The notes beneath the pieces were generated by a model, which worked only from the letters and a program-made list of their open reading frames with translations, did no database searches and was not told the origin of the DNA. Of a stretch of DNA of 51,622 bases, positions 8,900-16,296 are shown piece after piece (position 1 is the first letter of the stretch; each line of letters begins with the position of its first letter). Origin of the DNA: Succinivibrionaceae bacterium. GTDB taxonomy: Bacteria; Pseudomonadota; Gammaproteobacteria; Enterobacterales; Succinivibrionaceae. The stretch spans positions 1 to 51,622 of the forward strand of contig JAEEOK010000121.1 in NCBI GenBank assembly GCA_016284235.1, given 5' to 3'. A program made the translations under genes and the position numbers.

Positions 8900-10042
8900 C
8901 TACGGATTTTTGACACTGAAAAGAAGAGATGCAAGATTTTCCGTCAGACTTCTGAGATTATCAGACGCAGATTTAACGCTCACAGCCTCATCAACAGAAC
9001 AGCAGTGGGAAAGCACCGAAAAAACCGATGTAAAGCAGCTGCCGGAAACTTTCATTTCACAATCGTAGGATCCGCAGATCCCGATAACAGGAATTCCCCG
9101 CCGTGAAGCCATATCCGCTATCAGTCCGGGACCCTTGCCGTCAAAACTCTGACTGTCAATTCTTCCCTCTCCCGTGATCACCAGATCTGCATGATCAAGT
9201 TCATTCCTGATATTCTGAAGTTCAAGAAAATATTCAGCTCCGCCCGCGAGTCTGCCACCGAGAGCAGTTGCAACAGCATAACCCAGACCCCCGGCAGCAC
9301 CGCCCCGCAGCATTTTCGTATCTGCACCCGGATACATCCGGCCGATCCTCTCCATTTTCCGTTCAAGCGCCTTGAGCTCCGCCTCCTGCCCGCCCTTCTG
9401 AGGTCCGAATACAAGCGCCGCGCCGTCAGGTCCCGCAAGAGGATTGGTTACATCGCAGTACCCGACAAATTCAGTGCTGCCGATTCTGCTGTCGAGTGCT
9501 GAAAAATCAGCATAATCAGCCTCCGTGACAGTCCTGCCGCACCCTCTGTACTCAAGAATCGAACCGTCGGCCGAATAGCGCACCCCCAGCTCCTGAAGCA
9601 TTCCGGCACCGGCATCGACGGTGGCTGATCCGCCAAGGAAAAGGTTAATTCTGTCTGCATTGAGTTCGAGAGCTTTTTTTACCAGAATTCCGACACCCGA
9701 AGATGAAAGATCAAGGAGACTGAACTTACCCGGAGCAACCATGGGAAGAGCATCTGTTTTTGCGATCTCGATAAACGCCTCGCGATCCGATTCACGGTAT
9801 CCGAAGCATGAAGCGATGGATCTGCCGGCGGGATCAACCGAATCAGCAGAAATAATTTTCATATCATCAAGAATGCCGGCCAGAGCATCCAGTGAACCCT
9901 CGCCGCCGTCAGCCAGCATGATCTGATGAATATTTCCCGCAGGCAGGTATCCGGCGAAAACATCTGCGATTATCCTGTTTGCAGTCTGTCCGGATATGGA
10001 TCCTTTAAATGAATCCATGGCTATGAGAATGTTTTTAATCAT
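8900..10042 (-). CDS. Glycerate kinase (GarK/GlxK family)
   Basis: Phosphorylates D-glycerate to 2-phosphoglycerate, feeding glyoxylate, galactarate or serine breakdown products into glycolysis. The 380-residue length is standard for the glycerate kinase type-1 family. Family landmarks are IAMDSFKGSISG at the N-terminus, LADGGEGSLDAL, NLFLGGSATVDAGAGML, GYCDVTNPLAGPDGAA, MLRGGAAGGLGYA and LVITGEGRIDSQSFDGKGP. The frame is intact. It appears monocistronic and is followed by its own terminator. I cannot tell garK from glxK from sequence alone, and no pathway partners are next to it. Confidence 0.93.
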   Translation of the reverse strand: MIKNILIAMDSFKGSISGQTANRIIADVFAGYLPAGNIHQIMLADGGEGSLDALAGILDDMKIISADSVDPAGRSIASCFGYRESDREAFIEIAKTDALPMVAPGKFSLLDLSSSGVGILVKKALELNADRINLFLGGSATVDAGAGMLQELGVRYSADGSILEYRGCGRTVTEADYADFSALDSRIGSTEFVGYCDVTNPLAGPDGAALVFGPQKGGQEAELKALERKMERIGRMYPGADTKMLRGGAAGGLGYAVATALGGRLAGGAEYFLELQNIRNELDHADLVITGEGRIDSQSFDGKGPGLIADMASRRGIPVIGICGSYDCEMKVSGSCFTSVFSVLSHCCSVDEAVSVKSASDNLRSLTENLASLLFSVKNP

Positions 10043-10153
10043 AGATCCCGTCTCCCGAATTTAAATCAAGCTCAATGATCAGAAAGCCGCCTGCGCGGAT
10101 CTCAGACAGATCTTAAAACTAACAAGGAAAATAAAAAACAGTGAAATGCACGA

Positions 10154-10182
10154 TTGACTAAAAAGTAGCCACAATATAAAAT
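10154..10182 (+). promoter_or_regulatory. Sigma-70-type promoter of the 53-codon gene
   Basis: TTGACT (10154-10159), a 17-base spacer and TAAAAT (10177-10182) form a near-consensus promoter reading towards the small gene at 10292. This would give a 5' untranslated leader of roughly 100 bases. Confidence 0.75.
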
Positions 10183-10207
10183 AGAATGATAAGGAGCGTA
10201 AAATATT

Positions 10208-10237
10208 CTTATCTGCCGGAAACGGCTTCAAGATAAG
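10208..10237 (+). promoter_or_regulatory. Structured 5' leader with GNRA-capped hairpin
   Basis: Within the predicted leader, CTTATCT (10208-10214) pairs with AGATAAG (10231-10237). Inside it GCCG (10215-10218) pairs with CGGC (10223-10226) around a GAAA tetraloop, leaving a TTCA bulge. A stable GNRA-capped helix between a strong promoter and a start codon suggests a regulatory leader or an RNA that acts itself. I recognise no riboswitch class. Confidence 0.5.
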
Positions 10238-10291
10238 CGCATGTTGCTAAAAGTTTGTAACTGACAAAACTCAGCTTAACCGAGGTTATAC

Positions 10292-10453
10292 ATGAAAAAA
10301 TTTTACATTTTAATTCTGACCTGTTTTGCACTCCTTGGAGGAACTGCAGCATATACATGTCACGAAAATAATATTACCTTTACATATCAGGTTCACGGCA
10401 ATCACGTCCTCATGACTGATTTTTCCGAAAATCTGACCGTTATGTCAAAGTGA
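10292..10453 (+). CDS. 53-residue secreted small peptide
   Basis: A short gene starting MKKFYILILTCFALLGG with an N-terminal signal peptide: KK, then a hydrophobic stretch to about residue 18, then an Ala-rich cleavage region TAAYT. The rest is only some 32 residues (CHENNITFTYQVHGNHVL, then MTDFSENLTVMSK) with a single Cys. CGAGG lies eight to nine bases before the ATG. A near-consensus promoter, a structured leader and a strong terminator bracket it as its own transcription unit, which is the main argument that it is real. I recognise no family. It could be a periplasmic peptide or a small protein encoded on a regulatory RNA. Confidence 0.6.
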   Translation: MKKFYILILTCFALLGGTAAYTCHENNITFTYQVHGNHVLMTDFSENLTVMSK

Positions 10454-10515
10454 TTCATCCCTTTCGGGGAGTAATACCTTTAATTTTGCAGTTGTTTCAG
10501 TAAGCTGCGCTGTAC

Positions 10516-10548
10516 CGAAACCAGGACATTGTTCCTGGTTTTCTGTTT
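10516..10548 (+). terminator. Rho-independent terminator after the 53-codon gene
   Basis: AACCAGGA (10519-10526) pairs with TCCTGGTT (10533-10540) around a 6-base loop, followed by TTCTGTTT. It ends the small transcription unit that starts at about 10190. Confidence 0.75.
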
Positions 10549-10635
10549 CATGCCGCCGGCTCCTTCCACACCAGCCGGATCCTGCCGGAAGATCTCCGCA
10601 TCCGGCTGTACAGTCCCTTTAGTGCCGGTGTTTTC

Positions 10636-10868
10636 TGTAACCTGACATCCTCCACTGCATGAAGGCCGGGGATTCCTGCCAGTTCCCGCAGTATGCAGCT
10701 CCCGGCGGGTTTATGCTGCTGACCGGCAATACTGTTTACTTCACTGGCTCTGCCGCTGCGTCCCGGACTGATTTGCCGTCATTGAGAAAGCCTGAGTCTT
10801 TCTCAATGACAGAAAAGATTATATCTGTTTTATACCTTCTATCCCCGCACTGAAGGACGCGGTTTTAC
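10636..10868 (-). mobile_element. Decayed 3' end of an IS200/IS605-like (TnpB-type) element, copy A
   Basis: This stretch matches 36500-36738 along about 230 bases, in the same order and orientation. Shared blocks are CCTGACATCCT, GCTGACCGGCAATAC, GATTTGCCGTCATTGAGAAA with GCCTGAGTC, and the tail around TTTTACAGCAC. On the minus strand both read through degenerate peptides ending (E/D)PVK then stop then TVLPVS, followed by a G/C-rich inverted repeat. That layout resembles the end of a tnpB gene and its right-end/omega-RNA hairpin. No intact tnpA or tnpB remains. The repeat is seen directly; the IS200/IS605 origin is inference. Confidence 0.5.
10778..10810. repeat. 13-bp perfect inverted repeat
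   Basis: GTCATTGAGAAAG (10778-10790) and CTTTCTCAATGAC (10798-10810) are exact reverse complements around the 7-base spacer CCTGAGT. The left arm is conserved in the second copy of the element (near 36630) but the right arm is not, so this copy has gained or kept the palindrome. Confidence 0.8.
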
Positions 10869-11012
10869 AGCACGATCAGATAAAAAACTATTTAAATCTA
10901 ACTATCTGTTGAAAACTCATATCATAACTGGCATACTTGTATTATTACATTTATTATAAATAAAATGTCATTCAATGACGTACAATAATCATACAAATAT
11001 CGTAATCTAAAC

Positions 11013-11783
11013 ATGAGAGCAAAATACTTTTTATCTTCTCTCTTCATTCTCTTCTGGCTGTTTACAGCAGACACTGCAATTGTGTCATCGCGCCCCGCTC
11101 ATAAGCAGAACCACGAGACACGACAGAACTACCAGAATGCACTGAAACATCTGGGCAGGATATACTACAATGCAAGAAACGGCATATATGCCGGATACAA
11201 CAGAACCCTATACTGCGGATGCAGGATAATTTATAACGGAAAGAAGCCTAAAAAGGCGGATCATGATTCATGCGGATTCAGATACAGAAAGAATGAAAAA
11301 AAAGGTATGAAAATTGAATGGGAGCACATGATGCCCGTTCACCGCTTTGCAGGAAATTTCAGCTGCTGGAAAGCCGGAGGCAGAAAAAGCTGCCAGAAAA
11401 ACCAGGGATACAGATACATTGAAGGTGATATGCACAATATTGCGCCGGCCATAGGTGAAATCAACAGCGACAGAGGAAACTACCCATTTGCTGATATTAA
11501 AACCAAACCGTACCAGTACGGCAAATGCCAGATGGTGGTAGACTTCAGGCGTCATATAGCCTCCCCTCCTCCTGCCGCACGGGGAGCTGTAGCCCGTGCA
11601 TATCTGTATATGTCAAAGAGATACAGCATAAAACTGGTTCCGGAGGAAGAAAAACTTTATAATTTTTGGCATAAACACTATCCTCCGACAAAATGGGAGT
11701 GCTACCGCAATACTGCCATCGCCAGGATCCAGGGTAATGAGAACAAATTCATATCAGACTCATGTAAACAGGAGATAAAATGA
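11013..11783 (+). CDS. Endonuclease I family secreted nuclease (paralogue 1)
   Basis: A periplasmic or secreted DNase of the EndA/Vvn family. Residues 1-24 form a signal peptide (FLSSLFILFWLFTA). The beta-beta-alpha metal active site is at about residues 101-110 (IEWEHMMPVH, with catalytic His105). DMHNIAPAIGEINSDRGNYPF follows at about 139-159, and the family C-terminus ends WECYRNTAIARIQGNEN. Cysteines in YCGCR, SCGFR, CWK and SCQ suggest structural disulfides. At 256 residues it is a little longer than E. coli EndA. Its stop overlaps the start of the second paralogue by ATGA, and it begins the endA-endA-rsmE-ruvX operon. No strong ribosome-binding site precedes the ATG. Confidence 0.92.
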   Translation: MRAKYFLSSLFILFWLFTADTAIVSSRPAHKQNHETRQNYQNALKHLGRIYYNARNGIYAGYNRTLYCGCRIIYNGKKPKKADHDSCGFRYRKNEKKGMKIEWEHMMPVHRFAGNFSCWKAGGRKSCQKNQGYRYIEGDMHNIAPAIGEINSDRGNYPFADIKTKPYQYGKCQMVVDFRRHIASPPPAARGAVARAYLYMSKRYSIKLVPEEEKLYNFWHKHYPPTKWECYRNTAIARIQGNENKFISDSCKQEIK

Positions 11784-12721
11784 AAAAATTATTTCTGCTG
11801 CCTTTCTTACTTGTTATTGCTCCATGCGCCTATGCCGGCAATCAAAATTTCCTTGATGCAAAAAGAAATCTGAACGAGATATATCAGAAGGCGGAAAAGG
11901 ATCAGCTTTCCTCACTGTACTGCGGCTGCAGGATGAATATCAGCAGCGGCAGACTGACTCTGTCAGATCACTCATCCTGCGGCTACAGAATAAGAGACGA
12001 TGAAGAGCGTGCCGGCAGAATAGAATGGGAGCATGTGGTTCCGGCATACACACTCGGCGGAAAAATGGACTGCTGGCAGGAAGGTGGAAGGGAAGAATGC
12101 CGCAGCAATGCCTCATTTGCAAAAATGGAGGGAGATATGCACAATCTTTTTCCTGTCATAGGAGAGGTAAACAAGGACAGAGGCAGCTATAAATATGAAA
12201 TCTGGGACGCCAAATCTGCAGATGAGGAAAGCGAAGAGTCACAGATTATTAAAATAGTAAAACTGATAATCAATTTCATTGTCGAGTTTTTAAAGAGCGT
12301 GGGAAATCCGGAGGATGCTGCAACTGTTGAACTCTACGGAAACAAGGCTGTAGATTTCATTGAAGACATTCTTAAAACAAGACAGGCACAGAACAGTCAG
12401 GAGGCTAAGAGCACTCAGAGTGCCGATGCCCAGGTGCAGACCGGCCTTTACACCTACGGCGGATGTGAAATTCTCATCGATCCTGAAAACAGACGTGTAC
12501 AGCCGCCGAAAAAAAGCCGCGGAACAGTTGCAAGAGCATATCTGTATATGGCTGATACATACGGAATACGCCTAAGCGACAGGGAGACAGAAATGTACAG
12601 GGAATGGTCCCGCAAATATCCTGCCGACGGATGGGAATGCAGAAGAAACAGTCTGATAGCAGAATATCAGGGAAATGACAATCCTTATATAACCAGACAG
12701 TGCGCCGGGAGCAGAAAATGA
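11780..12721 (+). CDS. endA: Endonuclease I family secreted nuclease (paralogue 2, with internal insertion)
   Basis: Second EndA-type nuclease, 313 residues, with a signal peptide (residues 1-19, ending CAYAG). The active-site block IEWEHVVPAYTLGG is at about 81-94 (His85), and the closing WECRRNSLIAEYQGNDNPYI is nearly the E. coli EndA C-terminus. Residues about 143-223 are an extra segment not present in paralogue 1. It starts acidic (DAKSADEESEESQ), includes a hydrophobic helix (IIKIVKLIINFIVEFL) and ends Gln/Ser-rich. It sits exactly between the SYKYEIW and YGGCEILIDP strands of the core. Active-site residues are kept, so the enzyme should still work. The gene is coupled by ATGA overlaps to both neighbours. 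Confidence 0.92.
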   Translation: MKKLFLLPFLLVIAPCAYAGNQNFLDAKRNLNEIYQKAEKDQLSSLYCGCRMNISSGRLTLSDHSSCGYRIRDDEERAGRIEWEHVVPAYTLGGKMDCWQEGGREECRSNASFAKMEGDMHNLFPVIGEVNKDRGSYKYEIWDAKSADEESEESQIIKIVKLIINFIVEFLKSVGNPEDAATVELYGNKAVDFIEDILKTRQAQNSQEAKSTQSADAQVQTGLYTYGGCEILIDPENRRVQPPKKSRGTVARAYLYMADTYGIRLSDRETEMYREWSRKYPADGWECRRNSLIAEYQGNDNPYITRQCAGSRK

Positions 12722-13455
12722 GAATTCCCAGAATTTTCGAGCCCAGGGAAATCATCGCACCGGAGGATGAATTCTCTCTTGGAGAGGACGGAAGCGGACA
12801 TGTTGGACGCGTACTGAGAATGCAGGAAGGAATGAAGCTTGTGATCTTTAACGGCACAGGTACGGACTATCCTGCAGTCATTACAGCAGTCACCAGAAAA
12901 GAGGTAACTGTAAAAATAACAGAAGCAGTGAAGATCAGCAATGAATCCCCGCTTTCAATAATTCTAGGACAGGTTATCAGCCGCGGTGAGAAAATGGAGT
13001 TTACAATCCAGAAGGCTGTTGAACTTGGAGTGGCTGAAATAACACCGCTTAATTCCAGATACTGCGGTGTCAGACTGCCGGCGGATCGACTTGAAAAGAA
13101 ATGCGATCAGTGGAGAAAAATAATAATTTCCGCCTGTGAGCAATGCGGCAGATCTGTGATCCCGAAACTTAATCCGGTTATGACTTTGGAAGAATTTCTC
13201 GACTACAAAACATCCGCTCCGTGCCTTAATCTTCATCCCAGGGCCCCGACATCCATAAGCGGAATGAAGGAGGATCTTTCAAACGGGGTAAGACTTATCA
13301 TCGGATCAGAAGGCGGACTTTCACAGGAGGAGATTGAACTTGCAAGATCAAAAGGCTGTACGGAAGTACTTCTTGGACCAAGAGTGCTCAGAACCGAAAC
13401 TGCCGCTCTTACAGCAATCAGCATCCTTCAGAACTGCTACGGAGATATGAAATGA
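12718..13455 (+). CDS. rsmE: 16S rRNA (uracil(1498)-N3)-methyltransferase
   Basis: RsmE methylates N3 of U1498 in 16S rRNA. An N-terminal PUA-like domain (MRIPRIFEP ... GHVGRVLRMQEG) precedes a SPOUT methyltransferase domain. The domain shows IQKAVELGVAEITPL, the ISACEQCGRSVIPKL block and the knotted AdoMet site LIIGSEGGLSQEEIELA ... LGPRVLRTETAALTAIS. I place the start at the ATG at 12718 rather than an upstream GTG. It overlaps the endA stop (ATGA), has GGGAG ten bases upstream, and begins the protein exactly where homologues begin. endA-rsmE neighbours are common in gammaproteobacteria. Confidence 0.95.
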   Translation: MRIPRIFEPREIIAPEDEFSLGEDGSGHVGRVLRMQEGMKLVIFNGTGTDYPAVITAVTRKEVTVKITEAVKISNESPLSIILGQVISRGEKMEFTIQKAVELGVAEITPLNSRYCGVRLPADRLEKKCDQWRKIIISACEQCGRSVIPKLNPVMTLEEFLDYKTSAPCLNLHPRAPTSISGMKEDLSNGVRLIIGSEGGLSQEEIELARSKGCTEVLLGPRVLRTETAALTAISILQNCYGDMK

Positions 13456-13871
13456 GTATTACAGTTATGGGGTTCGATTACGGAACACATTCCATCGGAG
13501 TAGCGATAGGACAGGATCTCACCTGCTCCGCACAGCCTCTTCCGGCCATCAGGGCAGAAAGAGGAACACCTGACTGGAACGCAGTGGACAGGACGGTAAA
13601 GGAATGGAAACCCAACAGATTTGTAGTAGGTCTGCCTCTTAACATGGATGGAACAAATCAGAAGATAACACTGCTTGCCGCGGACTTCGCCGAAGAACTG
13701 CAAAAAAGATACAGCATTCCCTGTGATATGCATGATGAAAGACTTACCACAACTGCTGCAAGAGAATACCTCTTTGCGAACGGAGGTTACAAGGCACTGA
13801 AAAAGGATAAGATAGATTCGATTTCGGCGGTACTTATTACCGAATCGTATCTCGAAAGCCTGGGACAGTAG
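13452..13871 (+). CDS. ruvX: YqgF/RuvX family pre-16S rRNA nuclease
   Basis: A 139-residue RNase H-fold protein (YqgF) that helps mature the 5' end of 16S rRNA and was first proposed as a Holliday junction resolvase. The motifs are MGFDYGTHSIGVAIG (catalytic Asp, about residue 9), FVVGLPLNMDGTNQ, CDMHDERLTTTAARE and KDKIDSISAVLITESYLES (second acidic cluster). It starts inside the rsmE stop (ATGA) and closes the operon. In E. coli gshB and yqgE lie between rsmE and yqgF; both are missing here. Confidence 0.94.
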   Translation: MSITVMGFDYGTHSIGVAIGQDLTCSAQPLPAIRAERGTPDWNAVDRTVKEWKPNRFVVGLPLNMDGTNQKITLLAADFAEELQKRYSIPCDMHDERLTTTAAREYLFANGGYKALKKDKIDSISAVLITESYLESLGQ

Positions 13872-14734
13872 TCTGCCATCCATAAATCAAATATGTCTCC
13901 GGACGGACAGAACCGCCCGATCTCATGTATTTGGAATGTCCGTAAAAACGCTATTTAAAAAATCAAGCCGGAAAATGTGATAGCTCATATTCCGGGTAGC
14001 TCTGTCCCACTTCATTCTGAGGGTTGAGATGCTTGTGTTTTTTTCACATAGGGATTTCTGAAGCTTTCAATCCCAGCATAAGCAAAGCTATCAAAAGATT
14101 GCCTTGTAAAAGTTCATCTATCATTTTCTACTCGGACATATCTCCTGAAATTTATTTGGATCTTATTATTTACCACCACTTATATACTTCACTTCCATCG
14201 AAATCGTGTACTGCAAATTACCATTTGAAGTGTACAGTTTTTCTTTAAGCGACAGATCAGTCTCTTCTTTTCACGCCTCAAACTAATCTACTTCAAACAG
14301 ATAGCGTATTTTCCCGCATCTGACATCCGCTGAGTTTAAAATTTCAGCTGTGCCGGTCAGCAGCTCAATGAAGAATTCAGGTTAAAAGCACGATCCGCTG
14401 CAGAAACAACAGCTATCCTATAAAAAAAGAAACTGGTATACAAAGCCAATGCACTTTGCAGCATTCAGGAATGATAAATCACAATTCTGCGGAACAAAAG
14501 CTTTTGTCCCGCACATCACGCAGGATGAAATTCCTACCGTCTGTCTTTGCAATCACCCGCCGTATACGCCGGCTCTTAATCCCGATACCTGCAGCACAGT
14601 TCTTCAAAAATCATTTACTCAGCCAAAAATACCTAAATGATAATGCCGGCGCGGGATACTACCGGCACCGGCACACAAAACTGCAGGCAACAAACATATG
14701 CAGTTATATAAGAGTTTAGATTTATCTGTGAAAA
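13872..14734. other. 863-base intergenic stretch, no gene supported
   Basis: Three short open frames exist (near 14024, 14449 and 14456), but none has a ribosome-binding site or recognisable protein character. The stretch is AT-rich and separates the ruvX operon from a convergent minus-strand gene. It looks like decayed or imported DNA. Confidence 0.5.
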
Positions 14735-15070
14735 TCAGCAGTTACGGTTCTTCAGACTGCAGGCAGCTCCGGGAGCCGGCATGCCAGAAACATCCTCAAC
14801 AACTGTGAGTCCGCGTGAAGTAACAAATGAACGCCAGTCGAGTGTAACCTTTTCATCCTCATCAACTATGCAGGGAATACCGATACCTCCGCTCTTTTTT
14901 ATTTCTGAAAATTCCGGAGCGGAATCTCTGAGTCTTAAGAAAGCCTTCAACGCCTTGAGCTCACGAATATCATTAGGCTCAAAATCTAGTTTGCCGGGGT
15001 TAGCCATCAGGGTAGCCTGAAGTTTCATACAGTCAGGACATGTGGGATTTCCGAAAATTTTTACAGCCAT
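14735..15070 (-). CDS. Glutaredoxin-like protein with CPDC motif
   Basis: A 111-residue thioredoxin-fold protein starting MAVKIFGNPTCPDCMKLQA, with a CxxC redox pair at Cys11 and Cys14. IRELKALKAFLRLRDSAPEF and the cis-Pro region GGIGIPCIVDEDEKVTL give the glutaredoxin/NrdH layout. It probably reduces protein or low-molecular-weight disulfides in the cytoplasm. The tail (residues 95-111) carries two extra cysteines (AACSLKNRNC). AGAGGTG precedes the ATG. It lies downstream of the pseudopilin gene, but that gene has its own terminator, so the two need not be linked. Confidence 0.8.
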   Translation of the reverse strand: MAVKIFGNPTCPDCMKLQATLMANPGKLDFEPNDIRELKALKAFLRLRDSAPEFSEIKKSGGIGIPCIVDEDEKVTLDWRSFVTSRGLTVVEDVSGMPAPGAACSLKNRNC

Positions 15071-15138
15071 ACAGCACCTCTTGAAACACTGGAAAATAAC
15101 ATAACAGAAACAAAATTGTACATTTCGAAAAAATTAAT

Positions 15139-15180
15139 AAAAAAAACCGAAAGTTCCTACCAGGATCGAGGAGCTTCCGG
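15139..15180 (-). terminator. Rho-independent terminator of the pseudopilin gene
   Basis: On the minus strand, CCGGAAGCTCCT and AGGAACTTTCGG form an imperfect 12-bp stem (arms at 15169-15180 and 15147-15158) followed by eight Ts. It begins 17 bases after the stop codon of the gene at 15197. Confidence 0.85.
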
Positions 15181-15196
15181 CATCGAAGTTCAGAAA

Positions 15197-15838
15197 TCAG
15201 CAACCCTTGCTGACCACTTCAATCTCCGGAGTTTTTCCGCCACTGTGAAAATAACGAACATAACACTGATCTGCAGCAGAGACTCCGTTGAGAAGAATCA
15301 ATGCACCCTTTGTCGAATCCTGAACGCATATGTCAGTCCCGCATACGCTGTTCAAATCTTCAAGGTTACAATATGTCCCGCATGTCTCAAAAAGCATAAC
15401 ATCCTGATTGATTTTCTCTTTAAGACTCGAATAACTGTCAGCTGTATATTCATAACCGAGCATGCTCAGCGGTGCAAGAACACTTCTTGCTGCAACAACC
15501 GGATAGCCGCGCTGAATCAGAATCATTTTAGTGGAAATCATATCCTCGATATATCCTTCTTTGCCACATTTTGGATTCTCATAACCGCTGAAGCACAAAA
15601 TAAAGAAACGGTCGGAATCCTGCAGCAAATCACTGACATATGCTGAGGCTCTTATAAACTTACGACTGCGATCGAGCTGGTTTGCAACACTGCTGAGAAC
15701 CTGCTTTCGCGCGTAACTCTTCATATGTATAAATTTAGGAGCTGTCAAGGCCATAATCGAGGCAATAATAAGCAAGACTGCTAAAACCTCAAGCACAGCA
15801 AATCCAGAATTTCGCTTTTTAGTCACTGTTAACATCAT
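15197..15838 (-). CDS. Type IV pilin-like / pseudopilin protein
   Basis: A protein of about 213 residues with a class III (prepilin peptidase) signal: TKKRNSG, then the cleavage point before FAVLEVLAVLLIIASIMAL. Phe+1 and Glu+5 are present, followed by the hydrophobic N-terminal helix used for filament assembly. The globular part has several cysteine pairs (ETCGTYCN, SVCGTDIC and a final SKGC). This suggests a minor pilin or a secretion-system pseudopilin. I place the start at 15838 (ATGATG after AAGAG); a longer frame to 15883 adds only hydrophobic residues. No pil genes adjoin it, so it is probably an accessory or solitary minor pilin. Confidence 0.85.
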   Translation of the reverse strand: MMLTVTKKRNSGFAVLEVLAVLLIIASIMALTAPKFIHMKSYARKQVLSSVANQLDRSRKFIRASAYVSDLLQDSDRFFILCFSGYENPKCGKEGYIEDMISTKMILIQRGYPVVAARSVLAPLSMLGYEYTADSYSSLKEKINQDVMLFETCGTYCNLEDLNSVCGTDICVQDSTKGALILLNGVSAADQCYVRYFHSGGKTPEIEVVSKGC

Positions 15839-15883
15839 GATTCTCTTAAACAAAACTCCCAAGACACCAACAAAACGGCACAA

Positions 15884-16296
15884 AAAGACACCTTAGTAAA
15901 CCTATCTTATCAGACGTGATTTTACCAAAAATACCTTACTAATACATAATTAATTAAATTCATAATCTACTGATTTTTTAGTCAGATCTCTATTTTGAAG
16001 AATGTAATAACAGATATATCTCCGCACTTGTTGCAACCATTTATTAATATTGTCTTCAAAATTTAAACCTTCAGGGACCGGATATACAATTCACAGATAT
16101 ATTTTCTTGCATTAGAAAAGTTAAGCATGACGAAATCTCTGCTTTCACTTAGAGTTTGCAAAAAAGATGCAGATACCACATCAGCGTTTACAATTAAGCA
16201 CAGCTAAATAATGATTTCCATGTCTAAATTTTTTTGCTCATGATGGATAACTGTAAACAGAAGATTTTTACTTTATTAAGTTACTTAAAACCTCAA
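15884..16296. other. AT-rich intergenic stretch
   Basis: About 410 bases, strongly AT-rich, between the helicase stop and the pseudopilin start. No open frame or hairpin of note was seen. It should contain the pseudopilin promoter. Confidence 0.5.

Noticed and set aside
14024-14719. Three open frames of 63-87 codons between ruvX and the glutaredoxin-like gene
   Set aside because: No ribosome-binding sites, overlapping one another, and no protein-like composition.
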